From contig NW_006768811.1 of NCBI RefSeq assembly GCF_000204055.1, forward strand, positions 636,406 through 700,405: a DNA stretch of 64,000 bases, written 5' to 3'. The notes under the pieces are model-generated. The model made no database searches and was not told the origin of the DNA. It saw nothing but the letters and a program-made list of their open reading frames with translations. A program made the translations under genes and the position numbers. Of the stretch, positions 46,729 to 58,271 are shown one piece after another; position 1 is the first letter of the stretch, and the number at the start of each line of letters is the position of its first letter. This stretch comes from Melampsora larici-populina 98AG31 (lineage: Eukaryota > Basidiomycota > Pucciniomycetes > Pucciniales > Melampsoraceae).

Positions 46729-49620
46729 TCAAAGATGTAGAGCTCTTCGAGAATGTTTACCACTGGTACTAGCTTTAGTTTCATCTTTCGGATCTGTTAC
46801 AAGTCCTTTGAATTCTTCAGTTGGAGGATGAGAGGCAAGACCAGCTTCGTGAACAAGTTCGTTTTCAAGAGCTATTGAGCAAATGCAAATAAAAAGTTAT
46901 GAGTTATTTTTTCTCAGACGTTTCAAAAGTCAGGAAAAAGGTCAGAGGGAAATGCTACGTACGATAATGTTCTGAGATTAAAAGTTCTTTCATCCCATTC
47001 ACTAATGCCTTATCATTTTCGCTCAATGGTTTTTCGTCTTCTGGTTTCATTGCTTGTGAAGAAGAACTTGCCTCAGAAGTAGATGAAGCTGTAAGATGAA
47101 ATTCTTCTTCTGATTCTTGACTATCATGTTCTAGCCTTTGATTGTTAATTAAAATCCTTTCAAGATCTTCTCTTAAAGAATTTATAGAATCAGCTGAAGC
47201 TTTGTTGAGTGCAATGAACCTTTTCATTAAAACATGAACTTGAGAATTTTTGGCTTCGAGTGTGTTTCTTAATCCGATCAATACATCTGCTTTAAATAAA
47301 CCTGGATTTGTAAGATCTCGTTGGAAGATTGATTCTAATTCAGCTGCTAGCTCTGGATCGTTAGCAATAGACTTATCAAGTCGACTGATCATCACTACTC
47401 TTTCTCCGAAACTAATGGTAGGATCATTGATTGTTTGAAGTAATTCTTTTACCACTGTTGATTTTTGACCTTTTGGTACATTCCATCCTTGTGTTGGTCT
47501 CCAAAGTTTGACTCGTTTTGCTTCCTCTATCAACAAGGCCAAAATCAAAATTAAAATTGATAAGTTTAGGTATATATGTGTGTGTTCGAAAGGAATCATG
47601 TAGAGTGCTTACTTTGAAGTTGATTTTTCATTTCATGAACACTCTTTAGATGAGAATCAACCAAAGTTTCACTCTCGATTAATCTTTCAATCTTTTCTCT
47701 AAATTCTTGAACTTCGAAATCATTTTCATGATTTAAATTTAAATATCTTTCTTTTACATTTGAAAACATACGTCCAGATGCTTTGATTTTTTTATTAAGC
47801 TTTCTCCAATGTAAATTAGCTGGCGAAGGTTCTCCTGGGATTTCTTGTCTTTCAGGTGCTAATGCTGAACTTGTGGAAGCTTCCTCAGTTTTTAAGTTTT
47901 TGACTAGTGTGGTTAAATCTTGCCACTGTACGCTTGCTTCATTTTTGAAAAGTTCTGCTGATGTGACCTCATGATGTGATGCTTTGTAATGAGATGGGAA
48001 AGGTTTTGAATGGGATTAAAAGAGGTATGAAGATAGGTGTCAGTCTCCCAAGTCAGTTGATAAACTTAGACTGCAAGGTAAAAGCAACTTACGAGGAGTA
48101 ATCGCTGCCAAGCGAGATTGGATTTCCTCGAGCGCTTGAGCTCTAGCAGCATTGTGGTTCAAAGGTTTTCTAGCCAAGTATATCTCAATCGCATCTCTAA
48201 GATCACTTATCGCATTTAAATTAGTTGAATCTAAATCAAAAAACTTTCTAATGATGATTTGATAAGGCGATTTTAATCCATAGATCTCTTCAATGCTTGA
48301 GATTCCATCATCCCTAAATTTAGCTGTAGTAGCAATGTTCCATAGCGTTTGAGCTTCCCAAACTTCAGAACCTCTTGTGGGATCTTCCGAGTGTTTTACA
48401 AAGATAGATTCTAATCCTGGCTTTCGTCTTAAGATGTCCATTAGATGAGCATAAGCGGCAGTTTTCTCTTTATGAGTTAATTCAGGTTCTTTGAGATGAT
48501 CTAAAGTTTGAATGATGATTGATTCATAGGGTTTGACGAGTGTTTCTGATGATTTGACAGCTGATTCCTCTGGGTGATGTGAAGAGACGAGACTCATCTC
48601 GTCATGTGGGTTTACATGACTTGAAGATGCACCGCGACCTGCTTCAGCAGAGGCGTCAGATGGTTTCCATCCGCCTATAGGAGACCAAGTTTTGAATGAA
48701 GAAGCGAGTACAGGTTCTGCGTGTTTTTTAAAAAAGATTAGCAAGCTTATCGCGCTGTCAGATAAGGGAGACCAGAGGTGAGAAGAAAAACTTACCAGGT
48801 CCACCTCTTACTATCAATGGTGCTGAGTCAATACCACGCCACATATTGATCAATGGATCATCTGGTATAGATTCTATAAATGCTTGACAAAAATAGATTA
48901 AATTATAAAAATTAAGTGTAAGGAACACATTTTTGGATGAGTTCCTAATCAACATTTTTTCTCCTGTATAATGTTTATATTGAACGAATGTGATGAAAAG
49001 AATGAAAGACTACTGCGGTGTTTTTTTTGATTAAATATTTATCGCATACGGGGTATATATGTTATGTTAAATTATTAAAGAGAGACTGATGAATGAGTGA
49101 TTACTGGGGTAGGGGGAGGACATATACAAAGAAGCTCAGCATTTATGGAATACAACGACAAGTGAGATATGAAGCTTGAACGGCACTGAGCCTGAGGCCA
49201 TCGGTTCGGCCAATACTCGGATCAAAACCTACCTACCCCTTGAATGTTTGATTCATAGTGGTGCAAGGTATATGGGCCAGAACTGCCCACTCGCACCTAA
49301 TTAATTTAAGCAACGTGCTGGGATGAAACCTGGTACGATCTGATATGGTGGTACGATCTAAGTTGGTCTTCAACATGCCTGAAAGATGAACAAGGATGAA
49401 CACTTGCAACCAATAGATCCCAAAATAATTACGCCATCTTGAAACACTCGTTAGCAAAACTACATTACATGCGGAAAGAGATATTAGTCAACGCAATTGA
49501 TATTTATTCTGTCGCACAACGAAACATCAAGCTTGATACTTATCACCAAAAGCTATTGGCGCTATGATTCACCATGCCGAAGTTGAAACGCTTTCAAAAA
49601 AGTCGATACAAAGGGAACAT
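46660..49620. repeat. Tandem segmental duplication, unit 1
   Basis: Holds the secreted gene at 46729-48955 and its promoter. The upstream part also matches unit 2 (for example ACGGCACTGAG, TGAATGTTTGAT, GTGGTGCAA and the CACCATGCCGA block near 49570), so the duplication reaches well beyond the coding region. Edges are approximate. Confidence 0.8.
46729..48955 (-). CDS. Predicted secreted three-repeat protein, copy 1
   Basis: No family I recognise. Five exons (48955-48796, 48716-48093, 47981-47613, 47526-46963, 46871-46729) give 619 residues, and all four introns are in phase 1. Exon 1 encodes a signal-like N-terminus (FLTLNFYNLIYFCQAFIES). Exons 2, 3 and 4 each encode a helical module ending in a related motif: RKFFDLDSTNLNAISDLRDA, KERYLNLNHENDFEVQEFRE and KRFIALNKASADSINSLRED. 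Exons 2 and 4 also start alike with WSPIGGW and WRPTQGW. Low-complexity Ser/Glu parts link the modules. The protein ends SRRALHL. The paralogue 3.5 kb away has the same exon plan. Likely an extracellular or host-directed protein; that is inference. Confidence 0.8.
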
Positions 49621-50264
49621 ACACACAGACTGGAGTCCAAAACCTCGCAAACGTCACACGCGTCGTCGGGACCGAGGTCTTCCCCGTCGGAAGACTGCTT
49701 CGGAGGTGGTACATCTTGCCGTCGCCCTTCGTGAATATGCACGGTATACGTCTACTTTCTAAATTCTATGAAGTACCTGCAGTGGCCCCATAGGCTCCTA
49801 ACTCTGCTGATTTGCATAATCAGGAAGCACTCTAGAAAATGACTTTCTAGGATATTGTTTTCTCCCGTATAGGTTGCTTCCTTCGTGGACTCGTATTGCA
49901 ACTCTTCTCTATAGCAAGATCTTGCAAGATGCTATCAATTCACCTTATTGGCTCTATATCTGGGGCCTGGTCTCATGAACCTCATGACACTCACTTTGTA
50001 TGTAGTGAAAAAGGTCAGCTAGACGTAAGCCAATTATGACATCACTTGGGCTTCAACATATACATTACGCGTGTTCCGCAGGGCTTTGTTAGGCTAAAGT
50101 GAAGCTACACATGGCAAATGTGCCTCAAGGAAATGATTTGGGTAACTATTCATCATCTCTCTCAGGATTTTTGTTGGGAACTCAAACGAGTTTCTACATT
50201 CGCTATATGCTCTTCAAAGGAATTCAAAGATACAAAGAAATTAAAGAAATCCTAGCTCATAATC
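48956..50264. other. Promoter of copy 1 and junction between the duplication units
   Basis: The first 650 bp match the region upstream of copy 2. The part from about 49620 to 50200 is unique in this window. A 62-codon basic plus-strand frame at 49574-49762 has little support. Confidence 0.5.
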
Positions 50265-53260
50265 TCAAAGGTGAAGAGCTCTTCGAGAAAGAAGTGGAGC
50301 TCCGATATTTGCGCTAGCTTCATTCTCATCCTTGCTTGGTTCAAACTTCTTTAGAATTGACTGTTTAAGAAGGTCTGTATACTTTCCAATGAAATTATCA
50401 GAAGTAAGACCAGCTTGATTTGCAAGTTCTTTTTCGAGAGCTATTTGTAATCAATCAAAAAAACATCAAGTTAGAATTTACGAAATTTGTTCAAGAAATC
50501 ACAAAAGCTGAGAGATACGTACGATAATGTTCTGAGATCAATAATTTTTTCATTTTGTGTACTAAAATCTTATCATCAATACTCAATAGTTTTTGATCAG
50601 CTAGATTAGTTTTTTGTGAAGAAGAACTACTTGCTTCTGAAGTAATCAGGTGTTCAAAATCCATGTCATCTGAATCCACTTCATTACCACGTTTGAGTTT
50701 TTCGTCATCAATCAAGACTCTTTCAAGGTCTTCTCGTAAAGAGTTTATAGAATCTGCACTACCTTTGTTCAGAGCGATAAACCTCCTAAGTAAGATATTT
50801 ATACGAGTATCTTGAGTTTCATGTGGATTCTGTAATTCTCGAATCAGTATTCCCTTGAGTGAAGTTGTAAGATAACCTTGATTTCCCTTCTGTTTAGAGG
50901 CTGAGTTGAATTCTTTCACTAGCTCTGGGTTTTGATCAACAAAACTTGAAAGTTGCTTGTAAATCATTCCTCTTTCACCGAAACTGATAGTAGGGTCATT
51001 GATTCTATGAAGTGCTTCTTCTATCACAGTCGATTGTTGACCCTTTGGTAGATCCTGCCAACCTTGTGTTGGTTCCCAAGCTTTCACTCGTTCAATTTCC
51101 TCTGTGATAAATAAATCAAATTCCAACACCAGAATTGATAAGCTAATATTGTTCGAAAGGGGTCAGTTAAAAATTAATCCTAATTACCTAAAAGTTGATT
51201 TCTCATCTTATGAACAAGTTCTAGATGGGATTCTATGAAGACTTTACTTTCAAGTAGTCTTTCCATTTGTTCTCTAAACTCTTGAACCTCTAAATGATTT
51301 GCACGATTTAAATTTGAGAACCTTTGTTTTACTAATCCAAACATGCCTTCCGAAGTTTTGACTTTTTTTCTAAGTAATGCCCATTGTGATTCAACGTTCA
51401 CATACTGTTCTCTTAATTCTTTTCTTTTACTTGATTCTAATGCTGCTTCTTTAGAATTTTTTTCATGGTTTAAAGTTTTTGCTAGTTTAACGAGATCAAG
51501 CCGTTTTTGTTCAATCTCTTCATGATCGGGAGTGTCTTTTGGTGAGGTGTCATGGTGCGGTACTTGAATCTCATCTGCCAAAGAAATTCGAATGCGATTA
51601 AAGAGGTATAAGTACACGCGTTAGTCAGTCTCTTGATTCAATTGTTCATTTTGGATCACAAATGAAACCGACTTACGAGAAGTACTATATTTCAAGCGAG
51701 AGGCAATCTCATTGAGCGCTTGAGCTTTAGGATGTTCGCCGCTCAAAGGTATTCTTGCCAAGTATCTATCAATTGCAGCTCTAAGATCACTTACAGCATT
51801 TAAATTATTTACATCTAAATCAAAAAACTTTCTGATTATGATTTGATAAGGTGATTTTAATCCATAAACCTCTTCTATGCTTTTGATTTCATCATAGTTA
51901 GATTTAGCTGTAGTAGCAATGTTCCATAGCGTTTGAGCTTCCCAAACTTCATCACTTCTAGTGGGATCTGTAGCGTGTTTTATAAAGATAGATTTTACCT
52001 CTGGGTCTGCTCTCAAGATTTCCATGAGATGAGCATAAGCTGCAGCTTTTTCTTTATGAGTTAATTTGGGTTCCTTTAGATGATCTAGAGTTTGAATAAT
52101 AATTGATTCATAGGGGTTGACGGTCGTTGCTGATGATTGGATAGCGGATTCCTCTGGGCGATGTGAGGAAATGAGACTCATCTCGTGATCATGTGAGTTC
52201 ACATGGCTTGATGATGCACCGAGATCAGCTTCAGCAGAGGCATCAGCAGGTATCCATCCACCGACAGGAGACCAAGTTTTGAATGAAGAAGCGAGTACAG
52301 GTTCTACGTTGTGCAAAAAGGATCAGCAAGCTTATCGCGCACCCGTAAGAAAACACAGATGTGAGGATTTTTGAAATCAAGACTTACCAGGACCACTGCT
52401 TACAATCATTGGTGCTGAATCAATTCCATGCCACATATTTATTAATGGATCATCTGGTATAGAGTTTATAAATGCTGAACAAAAATTGATCAAGTTATAA
52501 AAATTGAGTACAAAGAACACATCTTTGGCTGAATTCCTTATTAACATTCTTTTTCCTCTGATGTTTTTTAACGAATGTGATTGAAAATGAGAGTCCTACT
52601 GTGGTACAACTTTTATTATTGCTTTATTTTTTTGATCAAGTATATATCTCATATAGGGTATAGATTAATAATTTATCAATGAGAGACTGGCGATGGAGAG
52701 CTTGGAGAGCCGGTAGGGTGGCCGGGGAGGAGATATATACGCACATCTTTCATCGAGTGCAAAGACAACTAGACTTGACTAGGCCCCCACGAGCGCGTTC
52801 GCCGCGCCCTAGAAGAAAACGGCTGTGATATGACGCTTAAACGGCACTGAGTCCATCGACACTCTTCTCATCGGCTCAAACTTGAAATGAGATGTACGTG
52901 TACCCCTGAATGTTTGATCCAAAGTGGTGCAAAGTGTATGTGCCAGAATAGCTCACGCGTATTCAATGTAATCTACGCAATGTGTCGTGGTGAAACTTGA
53001 TGCGGTCTGGTGAAGTGATGCGAGCCAAGTTGGTCTCAAGTATGCCAGAAATATGAAGACTTACAACAAATAGATCCAAAAATAATGAGTTCATCTCGTA
53101 ACACTTGTTAGTAAAACTTCATCTTACACGTGGAAAGAGATGCTAGTGATATGATCATTAATAATTCCGTCGGAAGATGAAACAGCTTGATACTCTCACC
53201 AAACGCTATGGGCTCTATGATCTACCATGCCGAGGTTGAGGCACTTTGATAAGTTTGATA
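50200..53260. repeat. Tandem segmental duplication, unit 2
   Basis: Direct-orientation partner of 46660-49620. Holds the secreted gene at 50265-52547 and about 700 bp upstream of it. Edges are approximate. Confidence 0.8.
50265..52547 (-). CDS. Predicted secreted three-repeat protein, copy 2
   Basis: Paralogue of the gene at 46729-48955: exons 52547-52388, 52303-51677, 51574-51188, 51101-50523 and 50440-50265 give 642 residues, with all introns again in phase 1 and exon 1 of the same length (160 bp). The signal-like start reads FFVLNFYNLINFCSAFINS. The three module ends read RKFFDLDVNNLNAVSDLRAA, KQRFSNLNRANHLEVQEFRE and RRFIALNKGSADSINSLRED; the WxPxxGW starts are WSPVGGW and WEPTQGW. By eye exons 1, 2 and 4 are clearly conserved between the copies, whereas the first half of exon 3 and most of exon 5 have diverged. 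Only the end SRRALHL is again the same. No frame damage, so both copies look functional. Confidence 0.8.
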
Positions 53261-53976
53261 CAAGGAGATGCATGTGTTCATTATCAATTATCAGAGCTGT
53301 AACAAAACAAAAAATGAATGCATGGATGATGAAGATGACGAAAGAAAACTCAATGAAAATCCAACATAAACAAGGATGACTAGCTTAGCTATGTATAATG
53401 ATAATGACGATAACAAACAAATACGGAGAACCAACATAACAAACATCCCTCCCAGCGTTGAGCCATACGCTGTTTGTTCAAAGGACAGAAACAAAAACTT
53501 CTCCATAAACAATCCTCTCGTTTTCGTTTGTGAGCTGAGAAGGAGAAGAAAGAAGGAAAGCCTACATAGATGAAAAGCATAATTCAAAGGAAGCATATGG
53601 TACCATAAAAAATCTTAGACATCATAAAGAAAATCACATAAAAAAACCCCGCACAATCCAGGAGTCTCAAGAAAACACATAACTAAGTCCTTTTTCGAAC
53701 AAAAATTAATTAAAAAAGAGAAAATTCAGGAAGCCTAGAAAAAATTTAGGCATGATCATCATTACACCAAACAAAAAAAAGAGTTCATAAAAGAAAAAAT
53801 TGATCCAAAAATCGAATAACTAAACAAACCAAATCGAACAATCATATGAAAAAAGAAGAAAAAATCGTGTGTAATCAATCGATCAATCAAAATTCATGCC
53901 AAGAAAAAAAGTCGTGTATCAATTATAACCAAAGCCCTATGAAATCTTCCTTAATCTTTTTCAAGTAAGGAAAGTT
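52548..53976. other. Promoter of copy 2 and 3' flank of the Myb gene
   Basis: Up to about 53260 the sequence matches the upstream region of copy 1. The rest is A-rich and probably the 3' UTR of the minus-strand Myb gene. No other gene is seen. Confidence 0.5.
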
Positions 53977-56537
53977 TTAATTGAATGAACCTTCAGATGT
54001 GACTAAATGATCAGGTTCAGTTTCTTCAAAAGCTAATCTAGATCTAAAATGTGTCGAAAGTCCACTGCGATCATTTGTCATATCAATTAAAGGAGAAGAA
54101 TCAGAACCAGGAAAGAGTGTTTCATGTACTCCATTTGCAGCTGTACTGATTCCATTATTATTATTATTGTTTGAATTATTTGAGTTAGAATTATTAGAAT
54201 TTCCAACTTGATCATAATAAGTTGATTGGTTTACTTGAGGAACAGTGTATAAAACTCTATCATGTTCATCCAATTGCAGTGGATCTGACATTGATGATCT
54301 TGATGAATGAAATGATGAAACTGATGATTCTGCATCTGCTAAATTCATGATTCCTTGTCCACATCCAAATGCGCTAGGAAAAGTCTGTGAAGCTATATCG
54401 AAATCTGGTAACCAATCAGATGATGATGGATCTGATAAATGACCTGGAGGATAATAACATCCTTCAATTGTTGTTCCAGCTTGATTCGGTGGATCTGGTA
54501 GGAGTGAAAGATCTGGTGAAGAGTAATTTGGAGCCTCACGTAGATAAGGTGAACCCGAACTTGATGTCATATCTGGTGGAGCTGGGAAATCGAATTGATC
54601 CATTGGATGATATCCATTGCCTGAGAATTGACTTGAAGTAGGAGATACTAGATTATGAGCGTCTACTAGATGAAGATTAGAGAATTGAGATAGATCCATG
54701 GAGCTTTGTGTTCTATGCAGTGGTCGAAAGACAGATCCAGTGATCGAATTCGAAAGTCCTAAAGCAACCTCGTCTCCTTCAGCTGAGTTCGGTACTGAAT
54801 CTCCTACCACAGAACTCGTACAAGCTTGATCAAGTGTGAGTTTTGGTCTGGGTGTAGTATCATTCGGTCTTGGTGTAAGATTCGGTCTAGGTGTAGTATT
54901 GTTAGTTAGATGATTGGGAATTGCACCGATTATCATTTGTCTATCACCTATAGCGTATTGAGAATCATAAAGTTGTCCAGCACCATAAATCATTTCACGA
55001 AAATCTGAAAACGCATTGGCCCCATGGGCCTTTAAAAAATCCAGTGAAGGAAATTCATAACGAGTATCTGGTCTCATTTGAGAATAACTCCTATTAGGAT
55101 AAATCGATAATCCAGGCACATCCATTGCTTCGAATGTACCATGTGGACCGGTTGTACTGCTTCCTTCATTTGGTAAGTATGAGAACACATCTGAGGCTGA
55201 TGCCTTCCGTGAGCGTGATTTATAACCTGCAGCAGCACTACTGAAAGTATTGATTCTAATGTCAGTCTCATATTTTGAACTCAATCAATCGATCTTTAGA
55301 CTTACTATAAATCTGGAAAAGCATTTCTAAACCTATCACGAAGATCTGTTGCTTTACGTGAAGAAAGAATTGGATCACGTTGTATAGAACTCCAAGCAGT
55401 ACCAAACTATCCAACACCAAAAAAATCAGTCAAACGTATCTCAGAAGAAAGACAAACTTCAAAAAAATCAATCTTACCTTTGCGTAACCCTTTTTAAGAG
55501 CTTCATCTTCTTCAAAAGTAAATTGTTTTCTTTCTTTTCTACCTGCACCTTCACTAAAAAGTGATTTACCTTGTGAATCTAAAGATCTAACTCTAGTTGA
55601 AATATGAGTCTTTGCATTCGGATAATGTTTTCGATATGCATCTGGAAAATATGTTCTGAATTATGATAAGGAAGAAAACATCGTCAACATTTTTAGGTTA
55701 TCTTGAAAATCTTTGATATGTTGTTTTGTTTTAGAACACACTTACCTAAATCGATCTTTTAAATCTCCAGGTGAACGATTAGCTAGTAATGGATCATTAT
55801 CTCTGATAGCTTTCCATTGTCCAATAGCAAACTAAATACCATCCAGAAATAGCACAAATCAGTCAGTCAGTCCAATGAAAGTCTCATCGTTTAAAAAAAT
55901 GACATTGAAAAACTCTTACAGTATTACAACCTCTAACTAATGCTTCAGTTTCTTCTTTAGTCCATTTGTTCCTTTGACCAATCCCTTTTCTTTTCTTCTC
56001 TTTAACTGCTTTCTCTTTGAATTCTTTTTGATTTTGATGATTTTGATTTGGTTCAAATTCATCTTGAGAAGAAATCGATGCAACATCTGAATCACCACCT
56101 CTCAATCTAGATGACATACAAGGTGCAACTCTACGAGTTGAATTATTTACAATACTTGGTATTGAAATCGTATGATCATCTAAATACACTGGACTTGTTG
56201 CTTCTCTTTTTAATGATGGTCTTGAAAGTTTTTTTCGAATATGGTCAATCGTTCCTAATGTACTACTTGTAAAAGTTTTGTTCGTATCCGGGTTCGTTGT
56301 AGTTTCGAAAGAAGTAGATTGATGTGAGTATTTTAGATTTGATGGGTTGGGTGGAATATAACTCGGACTGATCGGCGGTGTCCATCGATGATTAGGTGTG
56401 GTGTTACTTCTTGGTCTTCGAGTAGTTTGAGATGAAGGTAAATGATGAAATGATTTTGAAGAAGGGTGTGGTAAGGTAGGCGGAGGTGGAGGTGGACCAG
56501 GATGAGTTAAAGGACAATTGCCTCCAGTTGATTCCAT
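53977..56537 (-). CDS. Protein with two telobox-like Myb domains (Tay1/Teb1 type)
   Basis: DNA-binding protein; Tay1 of Yarrowia and Ustilago and Teb1 of fission yeast have two Myb domains of this kind and bind TTAGGG-type repeats. The first domain reads RNKWTKEETEALVRGCNT, joined over an intron to FAIGQWKAIRDNDPLLANRS and GDLKDRFRTYFP. The second reads QFTFEEDEALKKGYAKFGTA, then WSSIQRDPILSSRKATDLRD with RFRNAFP. The segments DLKDRFRTYFP and DLRDRFRNAFP resemble the telobox VDLKDKWRN. The N-terminus (MESTGGNCPLTHPGPPPPPP) is Pro-rich and low complexity, and the long Ser/Asn-rich C-terminus has no known domain. At least four exons. A role at telomeres or as a transcription factor is inference from the domain pair. 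Confidence 0.8.
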
Positions 56538-58271
56538 GGGAAAGTTTCCCTTTTATACAACTCCGAAGAAAATAAACCAGATCAACCGCTTCGAAGATGA
56601 ATTGCCCTTTTCTTTTTCACTAATGCCTTTACGTCCGATCACGCACACAAACACTTGGAAAAAAACTCCCCGCGCGCGCCTTAGGGATCACAGATGTCAA
56701 AGGTTGCTTTTAGTAAGAGTTTTCGGAATCAGGGCAGGCAGAAGAAACAAAAAAACAGTTGAGGTTTGTGATAGCAGAAGGAGGTCGAGAGGGAGAGAGA
56801 TATGTAGATAGGCGAGAGGGAAGAAGAGAGAGTGTGTGTGGGGGAGTAAAGCAGGTGAAAGGGTTGAGTTGCGCTGCGGAAGTAAAAGGAAGGATATATA
56901 ATTTAAATATATCTGAAGTGAATTTAAGTGTCAAGCTCTAGACTTTGACAAGTCAAAAATCTGAGCGCGTCTTTAAAGCGTGAGTGTAGTATATATGATA
57001 TATATATCTCTATATCTATATGAGTGAAGGGAAGGATGATGAGTTTTAAAATCAAAAAAGTGGAGAAGAGACAAGTACAGAGGATAAGGATGATAATAGG
57101 TTATATGATGAAGTTCTAGGAAGTAGAATATAGTTTGTTAAGGAGGCCGAAGGTCTTACTAAAAGATACTTTGATATTTTTGTTGTTTGCAGATGGATGT
57201 ATGGATGGGAACTTGAACTCAAAGGAGCAACTCAGCAAGTATGCATAATGGTTCTCTACTTGCTTCCTCCTATTTTTTCGACATTTACAATTGATCAGCC
57301 TAAGAAGCTTTTGATTAAAATTCTTTACAAGCTCAATAACTGAAGCTTTCGGTGCATAGTTACAACAGACTTATGAAAGTATAAGAATCACTTAGCCCGA
57401 TCACCAAATAAAAGCTCTGAGACCAACACTTTCCCCGCGTTCAACAACATAATAAGCTTGATAAATTCTGTTTTCTGTCTGTTTTATACTACTTAAGCTG
57501 TTTTCTTTGGAATACATATTTTTTATTTTCATACAGAACAGAAATTCCGAATGTTTGCCATCATTCAAGCTCACAAAGGAAGTTCAAGAAGCTTTGAGCA
57601 CCGCTCTTGAGCTTTGAAGGCTTGAAAAAAACCAAGGGCTGAAAGAAACACTCGGTGTGTGATTTGTGTATACAAATCATCAATACAGCTCGGAAACATA
57701 TCCGAATGCATTTGAATTTAAATTCCAGTTGAATTTATGCAATTCAATCATCTCAAACTTTCTCCGCCGAGAGTCAGTTGAGGAGGGGGGGCGTTGAGTG
57801 AAGTGACGAACTTGAAAGAGTCCCGAAGTTAAGGATGGTGATGCTTATGAAGGGGCGGCAATTTTAAAATGTGATCGAGCGTTCAAATGATGATTTGTTA
57901 TAGTTACTCTAAAGTATTCGAATTGCACAATACTTTCTTTAAATGTATCTATACAAAATCAACACACGATATATAATTCCTCTCTTTGTGTTTGTTTGTT
58001 TGTTTGTTTGGTTGTCTGCCCATGATATTAAAATAAATAAATATATTAAACAACGAGATATTGTAACAAGTTCGGATATCTTCGGAAACAAGTTTAAGCA
58101 TGTCTTATATAAATTTGTTTGTTCAAGATGGCTGTGAATCGGTGTGGGATCGGTGACCACTTACAGATATCAAACCCCCGAATGTTCATCAATTTGTACA
58201 TACAAGTCGAACTTGAAGCACTCTCTTCAACGTCTAGTCTTTGTGTCAGTTATAGAACAGCATCCTAACGT
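56538..58271. other. Intergenic, no gene seen
   Basis: 56700-56870 is purine-rich on the plus strand (GAGAGA and GTGTGTGGGGG), in the likely leader or promoter of the Myb gene. A TTTG repeat lies near 57986-58008. Nothing else has coding support. Confidence 0.45.
57986..58008. repeat. TTTG microsatellite
   Basis: About five TTTG units in a row. Confidence 0.85.

Noticed and set aside
49574..49762. Basic 62-residue plus-strand ORF between the tandem secreted genes
   Set aside because: Its start is in the duplicated promoter segment, but the other copy does not keep the frame, and no domain is seen.
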